Part shown: piece by piece, positions 40,751 to 50,100 of the stretch
Numbering within the stretch: position 1 is the first letter of the stretch
How the letters are laid out: each line of letters begins with the position of its first letter
DNA from: a virus
Virus record (IMG/VR): IMGVR_UViG_3300034071_001431
Span: 50,035-114,034 of that record
Reading direction: 5' to 3' (one strand)
DNA: 64,000 bases
Program-made: the position numbers and the translations under genes
Notes under the pieces: generated by a model
Told to the model about the DNA's origin: nothing
What the model saw: the letters and a program-made list of their open reading frames with translations, nothing else
Database searches by the model: none

Positions 40751-40786
40751 CACTTACAGGACGACTTTGGTTTGATAATTGTAAAT

Positions 40787-41965
40787 TTAAGCAACCTTTA
40801 ATAATACCTGATTAGCGTTTATTCTACCATTTGCTTTAATTTCAACTGCTTTGATATCTTTAATAAATGTGCGCAACGCTACTTTATTCGCAGATAAAAA
40901 TTCTTTGAGCTGTATATCTGGTTTTCTTAATGTTTTGCCTGTTGATTTACTTTCATCATACCCGATGATTGATGTTCCTTTAACTCCTAATGCGCCGCCT
41001 TGATCTTCGGCAATATATACATATAATTTGCGTGTTTTTGTATCATATACCCAGAGAGTTTGAGCCCCGACTATGTCAACTGGATTAACAGATACTAAGC
41101 GTAAAGTCTTTTCTTCTTTAAGATATTTTAGTTTAGCAACTAACTTCTCTTTAGCAGGTGGCTTACGTACTGTTACTTTCTTAGTTGCTTTCTTAACTTG
41201 ACCGTAGCTAGTTAAGTCTGCAATTAGTTTTGTGTAAAATGCATCAAAGCGTTTATAGTCTGCCGCTTTGTAATGCGCATAGCCTTCATTCAGTTGCTCA
41301 TCTTTACCAGCACGTGCTTCGTTCATTTCGTCTTGATGTTTTTCAAATACTGCCGCAATTCTACTTAACATACCTTGTGGGACGTTTTTACCTGTTAAGT
41401 AATCGTATGCTTTTGGGTCTACTGTTTTGCCTTCAATAAGTGCATCTTCAAGTTCTTCAAAGTGCAAGATGTGTGTTTTAAGTATTTCGTTAAGTCGATC
41501 TTGAATTGTTACTTTAACTACAACTGGTGCTGTTGGGTCAACAACTTCTACTTCATCAACTAAGTTATCAACTACTTTCTTAATCGAACTAACTAGATAT
41601 GCAACGTGTTTTTCATGCAGTGGCATGCCCTGTTTATGTGCTTTAGCTAATGCGCAAGGTGTAAGTGGTAGTAAGCTATCAGATGCTTTAGCAAATTTAT
41701 CAATGGTAGCTTTATCAAATTTATGTGCTACATCAGCTTGCTGACGTGCCCATTCAACTAAGTACTTCTTAAGTTCTTTGGTTGTGTAGAAATAATTGTA
41801 ATAACGTAAACTAATACGCATGTGATGGTCAAATTCTTCATCTGTAAACTCTAACGCACGTACCGGATCCCATACTGGCTCCGAACCAACACTCTTCTCA
41901 TCTGCGAAGATTGGGTCACGTGTTACTTTAGCTTTTTTCTTCATACCATCAATTTTAATAGCCAT
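40787..41965 (-). CDS. Hypothetical protein, 392 aa
   Basis: Function unknown; similar proteins are known to me from other large T4-like phages but without a role. Lys-rich helical N-terminal half (KELKKYLVEWARQQADVAHK) and a beta-rich C-terminal domain starting near 285 (LRLVSVNPVDIVGAQTLWVYDTKTRKLYVYI). Perfect sigma-70 promoter, so an early or middle gene among late ones. Confidence 0.6.
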   Translation of the reverse strand: MAIKIDGMKKKAKVTRDPIFADEKSVGSEPVWDPVRALEFTDEEFDHHMRISLRYYNYFYTTKELKKYLVEWARQQADVAHKFDKATIDKFAKASDSLLPLTPCALAKAHKQGMPLHEKHVAYLVSSIKKVVDNLVDEVEVVDPTAPVVVKVTIQDRLNEILKTHILHFEELEDALIEGKTVDPKAYDYLTGKNVPQGMLSRIAAVFEKHQDEMNEARAGKDEQLNEGYAHYKAADYKRFDAFYTKLIADLTSYGQVKKATKKVTVRKPPAKEKLVAKLKYLKEEKTLRLVSVNPVDIVGAQTLWVYDTKTRKLYVYIAEDQGGALGVKGTSIIGYDESKSTGKTLRKPDIQLKEFLSANKVALRTFIKDIKAVEIKANGRINANQVLLKVA

Positions 41966-41997
41966 TTGTTCTTCCTTGTTAACAGTTTATATATAGC

Positions 41998-42026
41998 ATT
42001 ATACAGCCATTTTCTTCATTTGTCAA
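41998..42026 (-). promoter_or_regulatory. Consensus sigma-70 promoter
   Basis: Minus strand TTGACA-17-TATAAT. Confidence 0.85.
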
Positions 42027-42028
42027 GC

Positions 42029-42295
42029 TCAACCTGCCAATAATACTGCAAAAGTTAAGTTGCGTTCATAATCGGCAATATATTCATTTATCTTATCTAA
42101 AAGTTCTTTATGTTTTCTTGTTTGCTTTTGTTGCCGTCTGCACTCTATCTCTTCAATACTTAGTGCTTTAATCATGCCGCCTATATTATCACTCATTTGG
42201 CGTAGCTCGCCGCCAAACTTCTTAATTTTGTGTACAGGTGCTTCCAACGCAGTCTGCATAGCGGGCCAATCCAAACTTGTTTGTAATTCACTCAT
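42029..42295 (-). CDS. Hypothetical protein, 88 aa
   Basis: Unrecognised; mostly helical, with a coiled-coil stretch (IEEIECRRQQKQTRKHKELLDKI). Own sigma-70 promoter at 42302-42330. Confidence 0.55.
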   Translation of the reverse strand: MSELQTSLDWPAMQTALEAPVHKIKKFGGELRQMSDNIGGMIKALSIEEIECRRQQKQTRKHKELLDKINEYIADYERNLTFAVLLAG

Positions 42296-42301
42296 AAGGC
42301 T

Positions 42302-42330
42302 AGTATAACATCTATTTGTTGCTATGTCAA
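42302..42330 (-). promoter_or_regulatory. Sigma-70 promoter
   Basis: Minus strand TTGACA-17-TATACT, starting the minus-strand block; back to back with the late element at 42337. Confidence 0.75.
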
Positions 42331-42336
42331 TCTAAG

Positions 42337-42343
42337 CTAAATA
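42337..42343 (+). promoter_or_regulatory. Late promoter element, plus strand
   Basis: CTAAATA, 21 bases before the HNH gene; would drive HNH, gp14, gp15 and Nudix. Confidence 0.55.
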
Positions 42344-42364
42344 TTAGATATACAGGACTACGCA

Positions 42365-42976
42365 ATGCCAAGTGAGTTTTTAATTAACAAATATAGCAAA
42401 TGGTATTTTAATATCATAGAATCTGCACGTGTGCAAGAAACAGCAGAGTATACAGAAAAACATCATATTATTCCTAAATCACTTGGCGGTAGTAATACAA
42501 AAGATAATTTAGTTAAACTTACAGCACGGCAACATTTTATTTGTCATTGGTTACTTACTAAAATGGTAATTACTACTAAACACCAATATCAAATGTGGAA
42601 TGCATTTAGCTGTATGCTGTATCGCGCACGACCAGGGCAACAACGACATAAAATATCCAGTCATATTTTTGCAATTATTAAATCCGAAGGTTCAAAAATT
42701 AAAAGTTTAACTTTTTCAGGTGAAAATAATCCTATGTACGGAATGAAAGGAATATTAAATCCAAATTTTGGAAAAAAACAATCACCAGAACATATAGAAA
42801 AATTACGCCAATCTAGAATAGGTAAAATACGTACCGATGATGCTAAGAGAAAACAAGGTGACACAACTCGCGGTCGTAAACAATCACCAGAACATATAGC
42901 CAACAGGGTTGCTAAACAAATAGCAACGGTAAAAGCAAATAAATTAGCTAAACTATTAGCCACCGGAGTAATATAA
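42365..42976 (+). CDS. HNH homing endonuclease with NUMOD repeats
   Basis: 203 residues. YTEKHHIIPKSLGG...NLVKLTARQHFICHWLL near 29-63 is the HNH core of phage homing nucleases. GENNPMYGMKG and two copies of KKQSPEHIEKLRQSR / RKQSPEHIANRVAKQ near 117-185 are NUMOD-type DNA-binding modules. It sits between the late promoter and gp14, its stop overlapping the gp14 start, so its insertion kept gp14 expression intact. Confidence 0.85.
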   Translation: MPSEFLINKYSKWYFNIIESARVQETAEYTEKHHIIPKSLGGSNTKDNLVKLTARQHFICHWLLTKMVITTKHQYQMWNAFSCMLYRARPGQQRHKISSHIFAIIKSEGSKIKSLTFSGENNPMYGMKGILNPNFGKKQSPEHIEKLRQSRIGKIRTDDAKRKQGDTTRGRKQSPEHIANRVAKQIATVKANKLAKLLATGVI

Positions 42977-44517
42977 TGCCTCGTCTTTCGATGTACCGCC
43001 CTAATAAGGGTAATGATTATAAATTCTTCGACCGTCGAATCAGTGAGATGTTTACTGTTGGCGGCGTTGATATTAATATTCATAAGTATCTCGGTCCTCT
43101 TGAGCAAGGTACAAGTATCACTACATCCGCGGCGCAAACTGCACCAGGAACAGAATTAGTATTTGCAAACACATCAGCAATAACAAGAGGTATGTTTGTT
43201 GCTGGTACTAATATTCCAGCTAATACTACTGTTATTGCAAAAACAAGCACAACCGTTACGCTATCGGCAAGCACTACTGCTATTGTTGGGTCAGGGGCCA
43301 CTGTTTCTGTCTATACTGATGCAACACAGCCGAGTTATGCTAACGAAAGTGTGAAAAATATACAAGACCTATTATTCCTAGAGAATAGAGATCGTAAGTA
43401 TGATACTAGTGTTTATACTTTACGCAGTGTGTATCGTATGAATGACAACGATTTTGATTTAAGTCAGTTTGGGTTGTTCTTAACTGGTGATACTATGTTT
43501 ATGGTTTTTCACTTAAACGACATGGTCGAGAACTTAGGTCGTAAGATTATGGTAGGCGATGTAATGGAACTACCACACTTAAAAGACTTTTATCCGTTAG
43601 ACGATGATTTACCCAGTGCGCTAAAACGTTATTACGTTGTGCAAGATGCTACACGTGCGGCAGAAGGATTTAGTCAGACTTGGTATCCACACCTGTGGCG
43701 AGTTAAAGTTGCTCCATTGGTAGATAGTCAAGAATATAAAGACATTACACAAAATATCAGTAGTGGTGATGCTAACAATACGCCAATCGGTGATTTGTTA
43801 AGTACTTACAACAAATACACCGCAGTTAACGATGCTATTATTGCACGTGCTGAAGCCGAAGTTCCGATGAGTGGATACGATACTAGTACCATTTATACAT
43901 TACCTGTAGATACAAACAATTTACCAAATGTAGCAGTTACTTCTACTGCTAAGGTCGAAGGATACTTAACAAGCACAGGATTGCCGCCAAATGGATTACC
44001 AGTTAGTGCAGGTATTGCATTTCCTGCGGCGCCGACAGTCGGTGATTACTATTTACGTTTAGACTATGTTCCAAATAGATTGTTCCGCTACGATGCTAAA
44101 CGTTGGATTAAAATTGAGGATGCAGTGCGTACAAACTTAACTCCTGGAATAGATAATACCACTCAACGTAGTGGGTTTGTTAATAATATAAACGCTACAT
44201 ATAGTGGTAGTTTAGGCTGGGACGCAATACGTGTTGCTACTCCTTATACTCCGGCTGCTAATGTAACTACAATATCATTTAATATGTCAACTAAGACAGT
44301 TGTAACGAAAATTGCGTATGTTAGCACACATGGCGTAAAAACTACACTAAATGGCACACATATTACCAATACAGTAGCAAATACTGCCGGAAATGTGTCA
44401 TTTACGCTCACAAATACACTATCTAGTAACGACATGTTAGAATACACGGTTTACAGTAAAGTAACACCGGAACGTCAGGGTTTATCTGACATACTTTCAC
44501 CTTTGGCGGATAATTAA
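42976..44517 (+). CDS. gp14: Neck protein gp14, enlarged
   Basis: 513 residues against 256 in T4. MSMYRPNK-type N-terminus (MPRLSMYRPNKGNDYKFFDR) and LGRKIMVGDVMELPHLKDFY ... AAEGFSQTWYPHLWRVKV near 190-260 are the conserved gp14 core. An inserted Ser/Thr-rich strand module lies at about 47-115 and a long extension after 270. Neck protein joining head to tail. Confidence 0.85.
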   Translation: MPRLSMYRPNKGNDYKFFDRRISEMFTVGGVDINIHKYLGPLEQGTSITTSAAQTAPGTELVFANTSAITRGMFVAGTNIPANTTVIAKTSTTVTLSASTTAIVGSGATVSVYTDATQPSYANESVKNIQDLLFLENRDRKYDTSVYTLRSVYRMNDNDFDLSQFGLFLTGDTMFMVFHLNDMVENLGRKIMVGDVMELPHLKDFYPLDDDLPSALKRYYVVQDATRAAEGFSQTWYPHLWRVKVAPLVDSQEYKDITQNISSGDANNTPIGDLLSTYNKYTAVNDAIIARAEAEVPMSGYDTSTIYTLPVDTNNLPNVAVTSTAKVEGYLTSTGLPPNGLPVSAGIAFPAAPTVGDYYLRLDYVPNRLFRYDAKRWIKIEDAVRTNLTPGIDNTTQRSGFVNNINATYSGSLGWDAIRVATPYTPAANVTTISFNMSTKTVVTKIAYVSTHGVKTTLNGTHITNTVANTAGNVSFTLTNTLSSNDMLEYTVYSKVTPERQGLSDILSPLADN

Positions 44518-45917
44518 TGAGCAGTCAATTCTTTTACGATGCACAAATCGAACGTTTTGTAATACAATTCATTAGAATAATGAGTGGGTACGAAGTTGAG
44601 TTCGGGCAAGATCGCACAGGCAACAAAACTCTACAACGTGTGCCAATTTACTATGCAGATAGTAGTAAACAGGTTGCAGCTATTTTAGCAAATAATAGTG
44701 AGAACACTATGCAAACTGTTCCAGCAATGGCTACATACATTAGTGGGCTAACATACGATAGAGATCGTATGCAAAATCCAACGTATGTTAATAAATTGAA
44801 TATACGTCAACGTAAATATGATGCCGATACAGATACTTACGAGCAAACACAAGGTAATGCATTTACAGTTGAGCGCATAATGCCTGTTCCTTATACATTA
44901 GAATTGAAGTTAGATATATGGACTAGCAACACAAAACAAAAATTACAATTAGTTGAACAGATATTACCATTGTTTAACCCAGGATTAGAAATACAAAGTA
45001 CCGATAATTATATTGACTGGACAAGTTTAAGTGTCGTTTATTTAGATAGTCCAAACTGGTCTAGCCGATCAATACCAGTTGGTACAGAAAACCCAATTGA
45101 TGTTGCTACGTTAACATTTAAAATGCCAATTTGGATTAGTCCGCCGGCTAAAGTTAAGAAGCTCGGGGTTATCCAAAAAATTATTGCAAGCATACATGAT
45201 GCGCAAGGTGATTTGAATTCTGCCGCTTATACTGAAGCCAATTTAATGGGCACACGTATGTATTATACTCCTATGGATTATGGTGTATTACTAATTGGCA
45301 ATACTCTTACATTGCTTAAAATACAAGATATAGAAACATTAAGAGAGCCTACATTAACTACACCAACTAAAATTGGTACCCGTGATAATTGGCACAATTT
45401 AGTTAATGTGTACGGTGCGTTAGTTGATGGCATTAGTCAGATTAGATTAATGTCGAACGACGAAGTTACTGAGATTGTTGGTACAGTTAGCTACCACCCA
45501 ACTGATGATAGTATGTTAATATTCAATGCAGATATTGATACATATCCTGCAAATACATTAGATCCAATTGATGCTATTATTGACCCACGTAAGAATACTG
45601 CTGTAGCATTAGCACAAGGTGCAGTTAACGGTACACGTTATCTTATATTAAATGCAATCGGTAGCAGTGCAAATAGTGCGCTAGATGGCCCGGGTGCGTG
45701 GCGCGGTTCAGATAATGCAGATTTAATAGCAGGTGCAAACGATATTATCGAATTTAATGGCACACATTGGACTATAGTGTTTGACAGTTCAGCAGCAACT
45801 GTGTTACAATATGTAAGTAATCTCAATACTGGAACGCAATACAAATGGAATCTCAATCAGTGGGTGAAAAGCTTCGAGGGCGAGTACAAAAACGGTCTGT
45901 GGACTCTAGTGCTATAG
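44517..45917 (+). CDS. gp15: Tail completion / sheath terminator gp15, enlarged
   Basis: 466 residues against 272 in T4. RVPIYYADSSKQVAAILANN near 42-61, MPVPYTLELKLDIWTSNTKQKLQLVEQILPLFNP near 122-155 and a conserved core to about 220 match T4 gp15 (RVPITYASKEH; IYELSIFTRYEDDMFQIVEQILPYFQP). The last 220 residues are an added domain ending in an SGH-type W-N motif (YKWNLNQWVKSF). Hexamer that caps the tail. Overlaps gp14 by one base and the Nudix gene by 73. Confidence 0.82.
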   Translation: MSSQFFYDAQIERFVIQFIRIMSGYEVEFGQDRTGNKTLQRVPIYYADSSKQVAAILANNSENTMQTVPAMATYISGLTYDRDRMQNPTYVNKLNIRQRKYDADTDTYEQTQGNAFTVERIMPVPYTLELKLDIWTSNTKQKLQLVEQILPLFNPGLEIQSTDNYIDWTSLSVVYLDSPNWSSRSIPVGTENPIDVATLTFKMPIWISPPAKVKKLGVIQKIIASIHDAQGDLNSAAYTEANLMGTRMYYTPMDYGVLLIGNTLTLLKIQDIETLREPTLTTPTKIGTRDNWHNLVNVYGALVDGISQIRLMSNDEVTEIVGTVSYHPTDDSMLIFNADIDTYPANTLDPIDAIIDPRKNTAVALAQGAVNGTRYLILNAIGSSANSALDGPGAWRGSDNADLIAGANDIIEFNGTHWTIVFDSSAATVLQYVSNLNTGTQYKWNLNQWVKSFEGEYKNGLWTLVL

Positions 45918-46327
45918 AAGGGGTTGGCACGTTCATTTATTGTGTAACTACACATCGATATCTTTTTCTATTACGTAATTCAAGCAAGTATGCAGGCACT
46001 TGGGGACTAGCAGGTGGTAAGATTGATGCGGGTGAACAGTTACTTGAAACATTACATCGTGAGCTTACAGAAGAGCTTGGCGTAGATTTTTCAACTGCTA
46101 AAGTAATACCCATTGAAAAATTTACTAGCGATAAAAACAATTTCTCATATCATACATTTTTATTACCAGTTAAAGAAGAATTTGTTCCTGACTTAAATCA
46201 CGAGCATAGAGGATATTGTTGGGTCGAATTAGGCGACTATCCTAAACCATTACATCCTGGAGTTTGGCGCACTATTAATTTTAAAGAAGTTGTTGCAAAA
46301 ATTAAAACATTAGAATCAATCCTATAG
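45845..46327 (+). CDS. Nudix hydrolase
   Basis: 160 residues. Perfect Nudix box GKIDAGEQLLETLHRELTEELGV at 58-80 (G-x5-E-x7-R-E-U-x-E-E-x-G-U). Hydrolyses nucleoside diphosphates linked to another moiety (damaged dNTPs, NAD-like or sugar nucleotides). The start inside gp15 (45845) is open to question; later in-frame starts are few. Terminator at 46333-46358. Confidence 0.85.
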   Translation: MESQSVGEKLRGRVQKRSVDSSAIEGVGTFIYCVTTHRYLFLLRNSSKYAGTWGLAGGKIDAGEQLLETLHRELTEELGVDFSTAKVIPIEKFTSDKNNFSYHTFLLPVKEEFVPDLNHEHRGYCWVELGDYPKPLHPGVWRTINFKEVVAKIKTLESIL

Positions 46328-46332
46328 CCAAT

Positions 46333-46358
46333 AAAAAAGCACCTTACGGTGCTTTTTT
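46333..46358. terminator. Bidirectional terminator
   Basis: AAAAAAGCACC-TTAC-GGTGCTTTTTT, serving the plus-strand gp14-Nudix unit and the minus-strand fibre unit. Confidence 0.88.
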
Positions 46359-46376
46359 AATATTACCTAGTGCTTA

Positions 46377-47114
46377 TTACAAATCTACTTCTAATACAAA
46401 CTCTCTAATAGATATTTGTCTAAAATTAACACAACTTAACCATGAAGCTGGAATTGTGTCATTACCAAACTCTGTTACTTGAATAAATTCAGTATCATCG
46501 TATGTAGCAAATAAACTTGCCAATGCTGCGTCCCATTTCTTAGCATCTACAGTAGAGTTAATTGGTTGATAACCAGGCGTACCTGCGTACACATTATGAT
46601 TATAACCTTCTGTATTATTACCATCGAATCCAATTAGATAAACTTTTTTATGTCCATCAAACGCAGCAATATATGCAGCCGCTGTTCCGGCATCTGCATA
46701 TGGATTATGCGGTATCAAGTAAAATTTACCTGGATATTCTAAAGCATGTACAGCATCAGTGTATACAATATTATCTGTTGTATACCCTGTATTTGCAATT
46801 TCCTTAACAACATCATTGCCAGTTGCAACTAAAAAGTCAGGAGTAAAATCTCTAAAAAGAGCATTACATCCGTAGCTTTGAAGAGCTCTAGCACCTAGCA
46901 AACCGCCTCGGTGATTTTTGATAGCAGCTAAGTTAATACCTAAGCGACCAGGACCGTTACCGATCACAACCGCTTGGTTAGATATTTGGTTGTTAGTGAC
47001 GGCGTTTGGCACCGTTTCAGTTGTATCATGCCAAACGCCGTCGGTGTAGCTTCTCTCAACTACAATATCTTCACCGGTGTAACTACTTCTATATATTTTA
47101 CTAAGTTTAATCAT
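46377..47114 (-). CDS. Unknown protein, Rossmann-like, after the fibre gene
   Basis: 245 residues. AVVIGNGPGRLGINLAAI near 48-65 is a G-x-G-P-G nucleotide-type loop, followed by ALQSYGCNALFRDFTPDFLVATG and YLIGFDGNN near 158-166. The arrangement recalls DUF115/MptE-like proteins, some of which work with surface glycans or flagellin modification, but this is a weak match. It lies 3 bases after the giant fibre gene and may modify or assemble it. Confidence 0.5.
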   Translation of the reverse strand: MIKLSKIYRSSYTGEDIVVERSYTDGVWHDTTETVPNAVTNNQISNQAVVIGNGPGRLGINLAAIKNHRGGLLGARALQSYGCNALFRDFTPDFLVATGNDVVKEIANTGYTTDNIVYTDAVHALEYPGKFYLIPHNPYADAGTAAAYIAAFDGHKKVYLIGFDGNNTEGYNHNVYAGTPGYQPINSTVDAKKWDAALASLFATYDDTEFIQVTEFGNDTIPASWLSCVNFRQISIREFVLEVDL

Positions 47115-47117
47115 AAT

Positions 47118-50100
47118 TTACACCTTGATATATGATGATTGTAATTTAACCGCATTACCTATTGCAACACCTGTGTAACTTAATTCAACATTTGCACCAT
47201 TAACTGCTACAGATACAGAACCTAAACTTGCTGATCCAGTATACATAGTACCAAACTGTGTACGTTGCGCTGTTGTACCGTTGTGTAATACCAACACTTC
47301 AGTAGTTTCATACTCACCTGTACCGCTGTTTGATATAGTTACAATGTATTTTGCAGAGCGATAAGTTGCTTTAGCAAAACTATCAATAACTGTAGCACTA
47401 GTACCAACTGTAACTGCTGTTTGATCGTAAGCAATTTTAGTACCGTTTGTGTATGTTACTGAACTTGCATTAACTGTTACGTGGTCACTTGATGAATCAC
47501 CAATGTTAATATTACCGGCAGTGTCACCTAATACAGTTAAGCTACCTTTAATAACAACATCATTTTCAAACGTTGTTGTACCAGTTGCAGCACTTGTGCT
47601 AATACGTAAAGTTTGCGCACCTGTACCAGCATATACATTAGCAAACGCATCTGCTGTTTTAACTTGTACATAACCATTACCATTTGACAATGTTGATACT
47701 GATGCTGTTGTAATTAATACACGTGCATCAATCAAATCACCAACTGACGGAGCTTCTGTAAATGTTAATGTTGTACCAGTTACACTGTAAGCTAGCGTCG
47801 GTAATTGCATAACACCGTTGATTGCTACCATTGTTCCTGCTGTTGTACTTTCAGTTGACATTTCAAATACTGTAGTTGTGCCATCACCAATAAACGAATT
47901 ACTTGTAATAATAGTGAATGAACTACCTGTTTGTTGCCATGAACTACCATTGTAGAACTCTAAGTTATTAGATGTAGTACTAAAACGTGCCATACCAGCT
48001 AAGTCAGTTGATCCGCTGTTACTTGGACGTTGTGCAATATCACCAACCGGTAGCATAATTGTACCAGTACTATTAAATTTAGCAATAACACCAGCAACAC
48101 CAACAGTTGCATTTCCGCCAAACACTAAACTGTTCATTGAAGAATCAGCTAATATTAAGCTAGTTGCATCTTGTCCCATAACAACAAAGTCATTTGCTGT
48201 TTGGTTACTATTAACAGTAACACCATTTGCAACATCAAGACTGCTAGTTAAACTAGTTGCACCCGATACTGTTAATGTACTTGCTAATGTAACTCCACCA
48301 GTAACTGCTAAAGTACCACCAATAGTTGACTCGCCTGTAGCAAAGAAGTTTTGCAATGAAGCATCACCAGATGTAGTAAAGTTTGCTGCAACAACGTTGC
48401 CACTAAATGTAGCTGTTGAACCAGTAACTGCACCAGTAACTGCTAAGGTACCGCTTGCTGTAACGTTAGTTGCACTAACTGCCGCTAATGTAGTTGCACC
48501 AGTAACACCTAAAGTACCACTTGCTGTAACATTAGTTGCACTAACCGCATGTAATGTAGAAGCACCAGTAACTGCTAAAGTACCGCCAACTGTTGCATTG
48601 TTAACAATAGAAGCACTAGCTAAAGTAGAAGCACCTGCTGTTAAACCTGCTAAAGTAGTTGCACCAGTAACACCTAATGTACCACCAACTGTTTCATTAC
48701 CTGTAACTGCTAAATCAGCACTTAAAGTTGCATTACCAGCTGCGCTTAATGTTCCTAAAGCAGATACGTTAGTTGCTGTTAAAGCAGCCATTGTAGTAGC
48801 ACCAGTAACACCTAACGTACCACCAACTGTTGTATTGTGTGTAATACTTGCCGAAGCTAAAGTAGAAGCACCAGTAACTGCTAAAGTACCACCAACAGTT
48901 TCATTACCTGTAACTGCTAAAGTACCACTTGCTGTAACATTACCTGTAACTGCCAATGTACCACCAACAGTAGCGTTATTAGTAACACTTGCTGAAGCTA
49001 AAGTAGAAGCACCTGCACTTAATGTACCACTTGCTGCAACGTTAGTTGCACTAATTGCTGCCATTGTAGCTGCACCAGTAACACCTAAAGTACCGCTTGC
49101 TGTAACGTTAGTTGCATTAACTGCTGCCATCGTAGCTGTACCAGTAACTGCTAAAGTACCACCAACTGTTTCATTACCAGTAACTGCTAAAGTACCACTT
49201 GCTGTAACATCAGTTGCACTAACTGCCGCTAATGTAGTTGCCCCAGTAACATCTAAAGTACCACTTGCTGTAACGTTAGTTGCTGATAATGCCGCTGTTG
49301 TAGTTGCACCTGCTGTTAAACCAGCCATTGTAGTTGCACCAGTAACATCTAAAGTACCACTTGCTGTAACGTTAGTTGCTGATAATGCCGCTGTTGTAGT
49401 TGCACCAGTAACATCTAAAGTACCACCAACAGTTTCATTACCTGTAACTGCTAAAGTACCACTTGCTGTAACATCAGTTGCCGATAAAGCAGCCATTGTA
49501 GTTGCACCAGTAACACCTAACGTACCACTTGCTGTAACGTTTGTTGCTCCAAGAGTAGTTGTTGTAGTTGCACCTGCTGTTAACCCAGCCAATGTAGTTG
49601 CACCAGTAACACCTAAAGTACCACCAACAGTAGCGTTATTTGTAACACTAGCACTTGCTAAAGTAGAAGCACCTGCACTTAATGTTGAAGCCAATGTAGT
49701 TGCACCAGTAACTGCTAAAGTACCACTTAATGCCGCTGTTGTAGCAACAACACCTTTATTAAAGTTAAATGTATCTGTTGTACTTGCGTATGTAATTGTT
49801 GCATTTGCACCGTCAACTGTTAAACCAGCACCGTTAGCTGAAGCTGCATCTGCAGCGCCTTTAGCCACTGTAATGTTTTTATCAGTAATGTCTAATGTTG
49901 CTGAGTTAATTGATGTTACAGTACCTTCAACAGTTAAGTCACCAGTAATAAGAACAGAGCCACCAATAGTTGCATCACCAGTAACACCTAACGTACCACC
50001 AACAGTAGCGTTATTTGTAACTGTTGCAGATTCTAAAGTAGTTGCACCAGCACTTAATGTACCACTTGCTGTAACATCAGTTGCACTAACTGCCGCTAAA

